Position numbers and translations under genes: made by a program. Under the pieces are notes generated by a model. That model made no database searches. It had not been told where the DNA came from and was given only the letters and a program-made list of their open reading frames with translations. A stretch of DNA of 64,000 bases from Hydractinia symbiolongicarpus (lineage: Eukaryota; Cnidaria; Hydrozoa; Anthoathecata; Hydractiniidae): NCBI RefSeq assembly GCF_029227915.1, contig NC_079879.1:23204501-23268500 (forward strand). The letters run 5' to 3'. The number at the start of each line of letters is the position of its first letter. The first letter of the stretch is position 1. Below, one piece after another: positions 1 through 12,189 of the stretch.

Positions 1-1267
1 GGCTTAAATACTTTTCTTTAATATTTCCAAAAATACCATCTGCCTTGGAATTGTTTTTATGGTTGCTTGAAAAGTGCAAATGGTTAACTAGATAAGTTGG
101 AATTTGGAACAATTGACTACGACGAGCACCCCTCTATGGAAATCAAAATAATCTCTCGCACGTAATTTATTGTTTAAAGTTATCTTCAATGCGAAACAAA
201 GGGTTTGTTTGTGTTGAAAAACGATAACTATATATATTATGTCACGTTTATGATGTAATGCGCTGCTCCTTCTTTCGAAAGGATCAAGAGCGGAAGACTT
301 ACAATTTCGTTATCTTTCGACATTTTCTATTTACTATTATTTCCGAAACGCCTGCTGCAAATATTAGTGGAGCCCTAAGGCTCCATTCCATTAAACAACT
401 TTATCAGCAAAAATATTCAGCAGCAATGTGAACATTTTGGTGCCAGGCCTAATTGCACACGTCTTGCAACATACGCAATCTGTTTAAAATAGCCAAGGCG
501 TAACCTCTTTTCTTAACCTCGCAGAATACACGGAAAAGAGCTCTGCAGATCTAAGGATTTTTCTTTTGCTGAAACAACTGTGTATACATACATTGTATTC
601 CAGTTCATACGAAATCTAGCGTAACCCAAATGAATAAAAAATCGACCCCTGGCATTTGGCTAAATCTGTAACTATCAACCTGGTCGCTTATCCGAGCATG
701 GGCAGTTATTTGAAAGCGTGAAAAAATGTGTGAACTTAAAAAAATTATTCTAGAAATGCTCTAGGAAGGGTTAATATATAAACATTACCTTAAACTGGGA
801 CAATCCCTCCAAGGTTTAAACAATACTGCGATTGACTCTTAAAAACTGACCCGAACAACTTTGTCAGACACTTTATGATTTGAGTTTTTTTCACTTTCTT
901 TCAAAAAAAAACTTCAAAATCCCTCCTCTTTTCGGTCTTATGGGTTCAAAATTCAGTTTTAAATTAAAGAAAAATGAAATTTAAATTAAAGTAAATATTT
1001 TTCAGCAAAAAAGTTCTAAAATTGTACAAAACCTTATATAAAAAATTAAAAGTCTGTTCATGCCGCTCAAACACGTTGGAAAGACCATCCAAGGTTATCG
1101 AACGCGTTTGAAAATTGTTATAAAGACATAAGGGTTTACCAGGTCATGTAGCCGAATACTTTTTATTTTCCTTACTTTTTGAAAAACATGAACAAAAAAA
1201 CATTTTTCAAAGATAAAAGACAAAATTTTCAAAAAAGTTCTGAAAAACATTTGTCGTATTTCTTCAG
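1..1267. other. Intergenic, no gene seen
   Basis: AT-rich sequence with short, poorly supported open frames on both strands. I see no splice-linked coding exon, RNA gene or clear repeat before the MITE that begins near 1268. Confidence 0.5.
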
Positions 1268-1674
1268 TAAAACCTCTCATAGCGGACACAATTTAAGTCT
1301 CAAAAAAGAGTGTGTTATAGACACGTGTGCTACATAGAGGCTTTTCCGAAATTATATAGCTCCAAAATCTACTCTGGGGTACTCGGATATTATGAAATCA
1401 AAAACAACATGTTCCAAGAAGTTGGTCTTCGGAGAATATATTGTAAATATGCATCTTTATAAAAAAAAAGTAAAACAAGCTCAGAAAGCTGTGAGATTTT
1501 GCTTTTGGTTAGCAAAGATAATTTATACGATTACGTAAAAAAATAAAAAAGTTTTTTACCAAAATTGTTAGTCGTGTCGCTATAGAGAGATCAGTATCCG
1601 ATTGGGGCTCTAAAATGAAATCCGCTACATTGTGAAATCCGCTACAAAGTGATGTCCGCTACAAAGAGGTTTTG
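1268..1674. mobile_element. MITE-like repeat with ~20-bp terminal inverted repeats
   Basis: The left end reads AAAACCTCTCATAGCGGACA. The right end, reverse complemented, reads AAAACCTCTTTGTAGCGGACA, an imperfect terminal inverted repeat. The interior (~400 bp) has no coding frame and contains further copies of the motif CCGCTACA near the right end. This fits a non-autonomous DNA transposon. No target-site duplication could be fixed by eye, so superfamily is not assigned. Confidence 0.5.
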
Positions 1675-2078
1675 TTAAGGGAGTTTGGACTTCATTACAT
1701 CCGTTCCCGAGAAAAATGTTCGATGTAGGGCGGTTTCCATTTAGCGGATCAAGTTAGGGACTATGTAACCCACGATAGAACTTCTTTCAATTTTTTCTTG
1801 TAAAACATACATTTCAGAAAGTACTTAGTTTTTTCATAATTTTTTTTGTATTTTTTGTTTTTTATAAATAAAGAAATACCACGTGTATACATTAATTGAT
1901 AATGATAAAAGATTCTATCAAAATCAGTACAACAGTTGCTTGACAGTCACAGTTTCGAATTTAAGGGAGTCATATGATGTGCAGTAAAGCGACGCAACGG
2001 AAGTTTCACAAAAACTGCTGTTCAATTTGTTTTTTTTGCTTTTTTTTCTATCCTCAAAGAATTTATTAGCAACCAAGC

Positions 2079-2906
2079 TTAATATGTATTCTTAAATTCC
2101 ACCATAGCAATGTCCCTTTGTACAGCTGGACTAGTCTTTAGAAAAAAGTGGCAGCGTCTTTTCGCATCTTTGCGCAGTAGAATATACACCAGAGCGTCAC
2201 AAATCACATTGCATCTCCAAAAAAACCGAGCATAGCTTAACATTTTTTTATCAAATGCAACCACAATGTCAGGGATTGCAATAAATGCAACAAATGTAAT
2301 AAGAACCAATAAAGGTATTATAGTATCATTACTTCGACGATTCTGCTGCATATTCTCATATTGTTCATCTTCACGATCGTTTCTTATTTTTCGAAATATA
2401 TATCCATAAATCAACATCATATCAATCATGAAAACATTGCATCCCAATAAGATTTGATCTCCCAGGTCTGTTAACGTCGCTACTTGAATTTGTTGATGTG
2501 CTGCAAATATAGATAAAGATAGAAAGAACAAGACTGAAATTACCCATACAATAATACAGAATCCACTTTTCCATCTAGCAAACCAGGAGCGTTCGTATTT
2601 CTCGTTGAAATACACCTGAAGAAGTCTCTCAGTTGCCAGATAAAACATGTTGGGATAAAACGATATGTTGATAGAAAACCTAAGTACTGTGACATACAAC
2701 AACAATCTGTTACAGTACACATGCTCGCCTGTTATCCAGAGCAAGTTTTGAAAGCTGAAGCAGATATCGCAAATAGAAAGATTGACAAATAAAATATAGG
2801 TTTTCGCTCCATTTAAACTAAAACGCTGGAGGTAGGAAATTCCAAATATATGTAAAAACATTCCAACCAGACATGCTAGGACGGTCCATATATCAATCCA
2901 ATTCAT
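2079..2906 (-). CDS. Orphan rhodopsin-like G-protein-coupled receptor, single exon
   Basis: Intronless 275-aa membrane protein. Hydrophobic segments lie at about residues 8-28, 36-58, 65-92, 112-134, 148-168, 195-217 and 226-245, which fits seven helices. The third helix ends in ATERLLQ instead of the class A DRY. The sixth has the central proline (FIAIPDIV), and the seventh has DALVY where NPxxY is usual, followed by a basic stretch (LLRKDAKRR) typical of helix 8. The N-terminus is only a few residues long, so a small ligand or peptide binding within the bundle is likely. Intronless expanded class A receptors are common in cnidarians. The ligand is unknown. The stop lies just downstream of a T-rich region. 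The family call is firm; the subfamily cannot be given. Confidence 0.8.
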   Translation of the reverse strand: MNWIDIWTVLACLVGMFLHIFGISYLQRFSLNGAKTYILFVNLSICDICFSFQNLLWITGEHVYCNRLLLYVTVLRFSINISFYPNMFYLATERLLQVYFNEKYERSWFARWKSGFCIIVWVISVLFFLSLSIFAAHQQIQVATLTDLGDQILLGCNVFMIDMMLIYGYIFRKIRNDREDEQYENMQQNRRSNDTIIPLLVLITFVAFIAIPDIVVAFDKKMLSYARFFWRCNVICDALVYILLRKDAKRRCHFFLKTSPAVQRDIAMVEFKNTY

Positions 2907-4519
2907 TTTTTAAAAAAATGCTTTGTGGTAACGGTGATATATGCATTCATTCACTATTTTTGAGTTGCGTCTCACTGTTTTGAGAACATACACACAGGAG
3001 AAAAAACGTGAATTAATTGCTTAATATTTATTTTGTGAAGTTATGTTTTTAATCAATATTTACAATTTTTTAATTTAATATTGTCGTAAGAAATAAAATA
3101 CAGAGGAAAGTATAATTTGAAGCAAAATAGAAAAACAGAAAAAATTAATAAAACACTAAATTCATCCGTTGTTAATGTTACAACATAAGTTCTCATCTAG
3201 TTGCGATTTTCACAAAGAACCATAGCTATAAAAAATAATAAATAATTCAAAGAGGGTAATGTATATAAAGAAGTCTTTAAAGAATCTTTTAAAAATTCTG
3301 ATTTTCAGATACACAGGTTTGGTTATTGCCGATAGTGTGTTTTATTTATCCCCAATTACATTGCCTTGAATAGATTTTTTAAAGCATTGCTTTTTTCTTA
3401 CAAGTGAGCATGTCCTGATTCTTGATAAATCAAAAATTAGCTTTATGTTTTAAGACCCACAAAGCAAACAATGTTTTGATACTCATTGTAAGTGCGCATA
3501 GATTAAGTCCTTCAGAAACGAAAGTTGTATAAAACAAATGGCGACTAATAGATTCTGCAAACAAGCTTAAAAAAAAATTAGATTGATGAAACTTTCTACC
3601 TGTCTGTATGTTTTATATCTAGAACGCATAAAACTCTTAATATTGTACTAAACCTAGGACATCTTTATTCTAATGAAATATTTTAAACACTCAGTTTCCA
3701 GTAAAGTCTGGTCCCCAACTGATAGAAATTACGTCAGTCACTAATTCTCTACGTATATTCTTTCTAATGAAGATAAATAATTTTACCGCCTTTATCATTT
3801 TCTCCTTAAAAAGAAGTTTGGATATTCACATCTTCCACCTCTGATGTAATGGCAGCTTTATGGTGGAAGCCGCTATTGTTCTAAAGCCAGCCGAAATCTT
3901 TGGTAAAGCAAGTTAAATGTGAGTTGCCAGACGGTCAAAGACTTCATGCAATGTGGGTTCTCCGAATGGGTAAAGAATCTTAGGTGTTACTTACTTTTAG
4001 AGACCAAATGAAAGAAATCATCAAGCATAATTTAATAAACTTGATGTGATTTGTCTAAAAATGATTTTTTTAAACAACAGAAAGTGTCATAGTCCTTACC
4101 CACCTTGTTGTTTCGACCTTTTGTGACAATGTGTATTCAGTGATAATCAACGCTAGATCCAATCTTGATGAATAATGATACTTTTAAATCTCACCCCAGC
4201 TTGATTTACTTCAAACGGACACTATTATGAGAACGTGTTCGTCTTGTCTCATTCTCAATCCCTCTTTCCGTACTTAACATGGCGATAAATACTTTACACA
4301 TTTTAACTGCAGTCTTTTACTGTTACATAATATTCCATTTTATATGAAAAGGCAGACATACTAAGGAGAAGATTGTCATTTTATATCCCATTTTGATGTA
4401 CAACAAGTGTAATAAATCTTAAAAGAAATTATGTTCTTCTTAGACACCTCATTCTTTCCACAGGAAGCTCGAAAAAAAGAGTTAAACATGATAGAATATG
4501 ATTAATGAATGTTAACGGA
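2907..4519. other. Intergenic, no gene seen
   Basis: About 1.6 kb upstream of the GPCR on its strand. AT-rich with no exon-like open frame or recognisable RNA gene. The GPCR promoter must lie at the left end of this stretch, but no clear TATA element could be assigned. Confidence 0.4.
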
Positions 4520-4815
4520 CTGAACATTTACCTTCAGCGCAGAAGGTATTGTGTTGAAACCCCGGCGGAGTGATGAGACAGACTATAAAAATGTGAATCA
4601 ATCCTTTCTGCTTAACGTTTAGCATGAGAATAGGATCGATATCGTAAGCAGTTGTGTAGCTGAGCGGCTGTTGTGCTTACACGCCTTCCGTAGCTTAAAT
4701 GGGAGCTTTAAATGCTCTAGGACACCTTCGCAGGACCCTCATTGATAACCGTTTTATTAGGAACTGAAGAGGCTATCCTGGGTAAATAATAGTAATAATA
4801 ATAATGATACAGAAG
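4520..4815 (+). repeat. SINE-like dispersed repeat, copy 1
   Basis: Shares ordered motifs with a copy at 29950-30240: GCAGAA followed by a box-B-like TTGAAACCCC, then AGACTATA, AATCAATC, TTTCTGCTTA, a GTxGxxGAGCGG segment, TCATTGATAAC and GAGGCTATCCTGGGTAAATA, ending in a TAA/TAATAA microsatellite. The segment TAGCTGAGCGG fits the pol III box A consensus. A tail of short tandem repeats and two pol III-like boxes point to a tRNA-derived SINE. Divergence between copies is substantial, so the family is old. Confidence 0.5.
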
Positions 4816-5687
4816 CAAGGTTGTGAATTGGATCGGAAAGGCCAATTTTCAAGAAAATTTTTAAAAACTTTACGAAATGGTATTTTATGCAGATTCAGGA
4901 CCAGAATTCTTGCCAAATTTTAGAGAGAATTAAAGACTGAAAATAAGATTAGGTTTGCGAATTGGGGGTAAACATTTTGCCTTGCATTCTTCATTAAAAT
5001 GTTCACAAACGTTTTTTGTTGGCGATGTGATAAGTATGAATGTTGAATTTGAAGTATATATTCTTTTCTTTTGATAAGCACAACATTTACAAGCATAGCT
5101 AGGCTTAGAATTGAGAAAATTTGAACACCACTGTTTTTTAATACAAAATGAAGAAGTATGGTAAAAATTGGAATAAAATAGTAAAACATCGGAAAATAAT
5201 AATGAAGTAAAGAGGTTTGGAGCATAAAAAAAGTTAAAATATGTCATTTAAAATACTTTTCTTACACAAATCACCATAACAAATGTAGTTATGCCATGCT
5301 TAAATAATGCTGATAGTTGATGAAAAGTTACAAACTGCAAATACCGTTAATGCTCGATTAATCGCCAAATCTTGAATAAGCGCTCTTCTGGCATAAGCGC
5401 AAACCCTTTTTTATCTCTTTTATAAGCACCCCTTTTGAATAAGCGCCCAAGTAACTTTATTTTAATCTATTACTAGAGTTGGAGCTTATTTAATTTTTGA
5501 AATTAGAAAACACGCCCCCTTACTTAAAAACTGCGTTTTTCTTAAAATCATTTACAGCATGAATTTTTAACTCAAAATTGTTTATATCTATATATTTGTT
5601 TTAAGTAGTTCGCCTTGAGAACGCTTCTTAATTTCTTCATGTATTCACTTGAACAGAAATTTCATTTATACCTGTTCCTTAATATAC
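4816..5687. other. Intergenic, no gene seen
   Basis: Contains several scattered copies of the motif AATAAGCGC between about 5370 and 5450 and another near 5950, probably an old degenerate repeat. Overlapping open frames on the minus strand around 4920-5247 have low-complexity composition and no start or splice context that supports them. Confidence 0.4.
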
Positions 5688-5838
5688 AGCGGAATCCTGC
5701 TAAAGCAGACACCATCTAAAGCAGTGATATGTCGGTCAAAATTCGGCCCAAAACTGTAATCTTTGAAAAGCGGGCATTTCTTTAAAGCGAAAGATTTTTC
5801 TACACTGATGGTTTCCGATTTAAAGAGATTCCACCGGA
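5688..5838. mobile_element. Short pogo/Tigger-like MITE
   Basis: The left end (CAGCGGAATCCTGCTAAAG) and the reverse complement of the right end (CCGGTGGAATCTCTTTAAAT) are similar imperfect terminal inverted repeats. The core GGAATC..TAAA resembles pogo/Tigger-type termini as I remember them. The element is about 150 bp with no coding capacity. Assignment to pogo is inference. Confidence 0.4.
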
Positions 5839-7230
5839 TCTTCTGTTAGTTTCCTTAAAAAAAGCAAAAATGAGATATTTTGTTATAGTGGTCCTCTCGA
5901 TTTACCACTTCTCTCGAACATGCGCTCACCCTAAAAGTCAAAATTTTAAATAAGCGCCGGGGCCGCCTAATGGGTCATTAACGATAGCGGTACAATTTCG
6001 CAGTACATTTTCTAAAAGGGCACTCTAATAGCGTTAAAGAAAGCTTTTGCACTGCCCATACTTTTATTTTGAGAGGCCATCTTTAAAAAATTTTAGAGAA
6101 AACGGCATATAGCAATACCGTTTAACAAAAACGCTACGAGAACGACGATTTCTTAATCTATGTAACCTTTGCCCTTTGTTGCAACCAATTAAGAAAGCCT
6201 CATCCGTAACGATATGCCCACCAACACAGTACTTCCTAAGGTCGAATCACGTTGAAAGTTTTCACACACACAAATTTTTGTATGCTGATCTCCACCATGA
6301 CAAGAACAGTCAGCAATTTTATCGTTTCAAAAAAAAAAAGTTAAATAAATTCAATAACAGATTGGATTCATGTAACGGTGAATGAATTCTTTCCCCACTA
6401 TTGTTGTTTCTTGCCATGGACATATTTTCAGTGCTTGTTGGTTTTTTTATCAATGACGCTTCCTCAAGTGGTTTTAATGCATTTAAATTTCCTATATAAG
6501 CCACGAAACCACAAGGTACAGAAACTACTTAAGTAGACAACCCTTATACTTTTTGTCTAATCTCGTGATAGGATGATTGGCAGAAAGGATTGATTTGCAT
6601 TTTTAAAAACATCTGGAATGACTCGCACATGAGATCTACCTACTGCAATAAAAGCAAAATGTAGGCTGGGTTTTTCTTAGATAAAAATTTGTACAACAAG
6701 GCAACCAGTCTGTTCACATACTGCCACTTCTCACGCCTTCATTTCCAAAAAAAAGCAAATGTAATGTAACCGAATCAATCGTTATTTCGATTACAATTTT
6801 GATTTTTTGCACCTTATCCAAAGTTAAACATTAAGAAAACCATACGAAACATCAAAGATAATATGTTTTAAAATAGATAAGTCGTATCATTCCAGATTTA
6901 CAAAGGATTAAACCGGTCCAAACTTTCTAGAATGGAATTTTTACATATAAAAAATGAAAAAATACAATTTGCTATCGATACAAAGATATTGGTTTTATTT
7001 TTTATAATTCGCTTACTGTCATCTTACGCAGTACAATCAAGCATCAGCGTTGTCAAGGACATCTTCTTCTAATTATTTAATCAACGGTAACGATTTCTCA
7101 GCGGAAATAAGATATCCCAGCTAATTGCAAGTAAATATCGCCTTATCATTTCCTCTGACGAAATTAATGTCTAACGCTTCTTTTATCTGACTCTTTTATG
7201 CGTGACAGCGAAATAAAAATTGACCTTCCA
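5839..7230. other. Intergenic, no gene seen
   Basis: AT-rich spacer upstream of the lipase gene. Short open frames on both strands near 6176-6504 are not supported by codon pattern, splice sites or homology I recognise. Confidence 0.4.
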
Positions 7231-7235
7231 AAACG

Positions 7236-7242
7236 TATAAAA
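7236..7242 (+). promoter_or_regulatory. TATA box of the lipase gene
   Basis: TATAAAA lies 51 bp upstream of the lipase start codon, the right distance for a transcription start about 30 bp downstream and a very short 5' UTR. No competing start codon lies between the box and the chosen ATG. Confidence 0.6.
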
Positions 7243-7286
7243 CACAACCAAACCGTTTTCAACATCAACATTTATAAACTACAGTC

Positions 7287-10200
7287 ATGGCAAGTGCACG
7301 AGTGATTTTCTCGCTTCTTTTTGGATTACTTTTGAGTAAGTATGTTTTGATGTTTTGCTGGAAAATGTCTCCCTTTTTTCCTATTTTTTAACACCCTATT
7401 AGCTAGTTAGCTGAAATATCACTTTAGTTTGAATGTCAGAGATAATGCTTAAAAAACTTTATATTGCGCTTTCCTCCAGTTATAATATTTCAAGCTTTCT
7501 ATCTCTTTGCAACGAATATGCTAAAAATATAAACACGCCTTTTAATTACTTTTTAGATTTAGCTTGCCATCAACAATATGAATGCCTCTCGATGCAATCT
7601 GAAACAGATGGGACATTGCCAAATCCTACCGACTCGCTGGACACAACATTTTGGTTGCACACAAGAAGCACTCCTTCACCTGTTCAATTGAATCTTGTAC
7701 AGAAGAGCAGTGAAACTTTTCTAGTAGATAGGAAGAAATTGGTAGTAATTGGTCATGGCTTTCGCGGTAAGTATTAAAAGTAAGCCGAAAAGCTTTTACT
7801 TTTAATAAAATGAAATATATATTTTTTAAAGTATATTTGAAGATGGCGAATTTTATTACAACATATTGAAAGTAAGATATCAAATATCTAAGATTAAGTC
7901 CAAGTAATTCCATCATGTAACTGTGCATGTTTCTACCGTTTCTGAGTACAATATTTTCAACTCCAAATACCGTCCTTCTTAATCGTAACTGTGAAATTGT
8001 CGGCCATAATAAAAGAATTCCCCCCCTTCCCTCGCACTCTTGATTTGTTATCCTTGAAAGAGAATCTCAAAGTTGTCTTTTTGTGATAGGAAACTCAAGT
8101 AAATCGTGGATACAACCCATGGTTAATGCTTTACTGAGAGTGGAGGACATGAACATAATCGTGGTTGACTGGGAAAATGGGGCTGCACCTCCATACCCAA
8201 GTGCGGTTGCCAATAGCAGACTAGTTGGTGAGTTCAAAAACAAAGTATTTGGCCTCGCGCTACTTCTGTTATTACCTAATAAAAACGCGATGAAGAGCTG
8301 TTTTACTAATATGTAGCACCAAGTAAAAGATAAAAGCCACGGTTATACTTCTCCACCTTTGGTGGTAAGGCGCGAGCGAGCTAAGAGCGTACAATGTTCT
8401 TGCAACATATAATATTGGTACTATTTAAATCTAAAATATTTATCTCCATTTAGGACGTGAAATCTCGAGCTTGCTAAAAAAGCTTCTGGCTCAGAAAGAT
8501 CTTTTGCAACCTTCCGATATTCATTTGATTGGGTTTAGTCTTGGTGCACATTTAGTTGGATTTGCAGGAAAGAACTTGAGAGAAGAAGGTCTTCTAGTAG
8601 GAAGAATAACCGGTACGATATATTTTTTAATTGTAGAGGATATGTGCACACCCATAGACCTCTTTGTTAATACTTTATGTTTGATTCTTCCAAATTTAAA
8701 GTTTACTCTAGAAATTTAAATTGATTTGGCTGTGAAAGCAATTATTATACGTCTGTCCACTTTTAATAATTACGTATAATTACATTCTAGGTTTAGATCC
8801 AGCTGGACCTCTTTTTGAAAAAGCTGAAAAGGATTCCCGCCTAGATAAAGATGATGCTCAATTTGTAGATATCATTCACACAGATACAAGAACATTCTAT
8901 TTTGCAGGACTTGGAATTAAAAAAGCAATTGGAAATATTGATTTCTATCCTAACGGAGGCTTTTTTCAGCCTGGTTGCCAACGACTAACTTTAGGTATAC
9001 AGATTTAGTAAAAAAATGTATTTTGTGGAAGTCTTGTGATTTTCCCAATGTAATTATTCTTTGACCCAAAGATTTAGGATCATCAACGAAGAAGCAGCAT
9101 ATTCTAAAGTAACAGAAACGTAATTCTTTTAGATCTTTTAGCAAGCGGTGGAGGACTTGATGATTTAGGATGTAGCCACGCCCGAGCTGTTGAGTATTTT
9201 ATTGAATCCATACTAAACAAGGATGCCTTTGAAGCGTACCAATGTTCCACTTATGAAGGATTTAAGAGAGGCACATGTAAAGAAAATAATGGGAAAATCA
9301 TTTCTAACAATATGGGATTTCACGTTGACAAAACAAGTGGAACATTCTTTTTAAAGACAAATGCTGAACGCCCTTTCTCAGGTACAAATGTTGTTTAAAA
9401 ATGCTGAATAACTAGAAAAAATTGATTGTGACTTTCCACAACAACACTATTTTTCAGATTCAAAATTTATAGTACAAATAAAAACTATTTCCTTTTTTCA
9501 AATCTTAAAACTAAAAAAAAGGAAATTTCAATTTCAAATCTTCGGCATTGTTTCGTCCTATTTTCAGGTCATCACTATCTCCTAACCGTAACTACTGGCA
9601 CTAAATTTTTTTCTGGTACATTTGCAAAACTTCAAGTAAAACTGTATGGAATGAAAGGTGCATCTGCTGATACTGAAACAGAAAGGTTAGTTTGTTTTTT
9701 TGCAAGGGAAAAACGAAAGTTTTTTTTATAAAAAAATATTGTATTCATTTGTACCCAATTTGTTTTGGAGTGTTTGAGCATATTATGAATGCAATTACAT
9801 TTTACAGTCATCTTGTGATGAGGCCTTGCATGTAATTAAAAAATATAAGTAACTCGTATTAGTAAGCCTTCATTTACCTTCATAATTATTTATTATAGCC
9901 GTCTATTTAAAGCAGGCGAAACTCAATCTTTGATCATACACACGGATAAGGATTTAGGAGAAATTTCAAAGGTTGAATTCACACTTGTGCATACCTCTTG
10001 GTTAACTAACGCGTGGTATGTCACCAAAGTAACCGTAAATCCATTGTGGAACACAGAAAGGTGAGCTTTCTTGATGTCTGTGCTATGTTTGTTTGTTTTT
10101 AATTACTTGTTAGTATCTTTAAGAAAGCAGAAAAAAGCCTGTAAAGATTTCTGTGGCTAATAGGATACATCTTATTTGTGTGCCTTGTATAAATGTACAC

Positions 10201-10559
10201 ATCCTAACAAAAGAGGAGGAGAACATCCTTCTCACTCTCCCTCTCAAAAAGGTTTAATAATAATTGTTGATCATGGTAAAGATGGCAGTCTTTTGCAAAA
10301 GATGTATTTTCACCCAGTCTAAGAGGTTGTAATCTCATTTTTAAAAGTAAATTTATGGCTTTAGAGTATCCGTAAATATTAACCGTGATTCAACGTTAAC
10401 ATACAGGACCGCTTCGTTGTTTTTATATCTTTGTCAGTGGCAAGTGTGTGCAATTTCTTAATTCTCTTTTGTAGATATGTTGGATGCGAGAAGTTGTGGA
10501 TTGATAAAGACACTGAAATGATCCACGTGAAAAAAGAATCAACCGACTCTAAATGTTAA
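7287..10559 (+). CDS. Secreted pancreatic-type triacylglycerol lipase
   Basis: Nine exons join in one frame to 457 aa, the usual length for pancreatic lipases: 7287-7335, 7557-7766, 8090-8227, 8454-8612, 8791-8994, 9133-9381, 9568-9685, 9899-10060 and 10475-10559. All have GT-AG borders, and the first six introns are phase 1. The product starts with a hydrophobic signal peptide (about residues 1-17). The nucleophile elbow GFSLGAH, the acid in LDPAGP and the His in LGCSHAR make the Ser-Asp-His triad. Exons 7-9 encode a C-terminal PLAT/LH2-like domain. The family hydrolyses tri- and phosphoglycerides outside the cell; whether this one is digestive or acts on phospholipid cannot be read from the sequence. 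All catalytic residues are present, so I expect an active enzyme. Confidence 0.92.
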
Positions 10560-12189
10560 AAAACACTTTTAACATTTTCCCTATCTCTATTTTAACTTTA
10601 TATCTATCATTTTTGCTTGCCTAGTCCAATTTCTCACTCATAAATATCTTTATAAATTAAAAATAGATGTTGAGTAATCGAGTCAATATAAGTCGCAACC
10701 TAATAATTTGGTTACGCCCCCTACTTCAGACTTTTACCGTCAATACTTTTCGTATTCTTCGTTTTTTCTCATTCTTCTTAATAGAGATTTCTTTTATGAT
10801 AGTATTTTGTCACTACATAGAGGTTAAAAGAAATTATAAACTAAATTGTTATAGAAAACAATATATTAGGAGCAGATTTAATAGATTTGATAATTATCAA
10901 AATTAGTTTTGAAAATTATGTGAACGATTGGGCATTTCATTATAGGAAAGATGTCCAGTGGATTGTTTTTGTTAGAATTCTTTTTGTTAGATCCAAATTA
11001 TGAAGTAGAAATAAACATAAGTAGTTAAGGAAAAAAGTGCGCACAAGCAAACAGAAAAACTCAAGCTTTTTGCGTTCTAGCGGAAAATTAAGTCAAATGG
11101 AAACGAGCCTTTACAGAGAAAGAACTCCAATGCATTTCACGCAAGATGTTTTATAACTAACAGCAATTTATACTTGTAGCATCTACGGGGGAGAATAAAT
11201 AGATTGACGTAAAGCTTAATTAGCAAGTTTCATTTTTTACTTTTTCTCTTCGCCATGTATAATTTTAATTTGCAAATTTAATTCTTTTTCTGCTTCTCCA
11301 TGGGTTCTATATTATTGTATATGTTTGATTATATCACGCATGTCTTTTATGGAAATAATATTTAAAAAACTATTTAATTGTAAACTTTTGAGCATTTTTA
11401 TACCTATAATTTATTTCGATTGAATATTTTGATTAGACAGAAAAAACATGACTCATTTTTTTGTGTCCATATACATTTAAAAAGCGGAATTGAGTTTGCG
11501 CTCATCACTCTGCCAAATTTAATTTATCAGTACGATAGAGACGATCTTTGCTTTTCTTTCACAACCACATTGAGAGCTGTTAATTTTTCGACCTAACAAG
11601 GATAATTTTTTAGATTATGACATCATAAGAATCAATATTAATCCTTACTAGTGAAAAAAATGTGGCTTAAATTAGATAGTTGTATTGATATGAGGCTGGG
11701 ATTTCCTAAATAATTAGGAACATTTTAAAAATAATTCTCACGCTGATTCTCCATAGAAAGAAGAATGAAAAAAGTTATTATTATCCAATTTTTTTGTTTT
11801 TTTAACTGTGTATTTAAACTAATGAAATATTCACATCAAAACGTGCCGCCTTTCCCTGATTACTATGGAATAGTAGTTATTAGAAATTTACTCGAAAAGT
11901 TGGATGCATGAGTACCAGGTATCCTGTCGTGTCATAGGAGCTGAATATCCCTGCTTTAAAAGTCGAAAAGGTGTTTCCTTTCCAACATTTCACTGATATA
12001 TCTAATGCTGAGGCGTTTATAAGTTTTATCTTTTTAAGAATAGTCGTCGTCTGTCTGTCTGTCCGTGAAAGACGCGTCCTTTTACGGAAACACGAAATGC
12101 GATATATAAAGGACGGGCGATAAACTTAGGAGCCTGTAGTGGTAAAGTTGCAGGGAAATCTTGGAGACAACGAAATACTATTCAAAAAG
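10560..12189. other. Intergenic, no gene seen
   Basis: AT-rich sequence after the lipase stop. A GTCTGTCTGTCTGTCCGTG stretch at about 12048-12066 followed by GGAAACACGAAATGCG resembles a motif at about 62911-62962 (GTCTGTCTCTGC...GACACGAAATGCG), suggesting a short dispersed repeat. No coding exon is supported. Confidence 0.4.
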
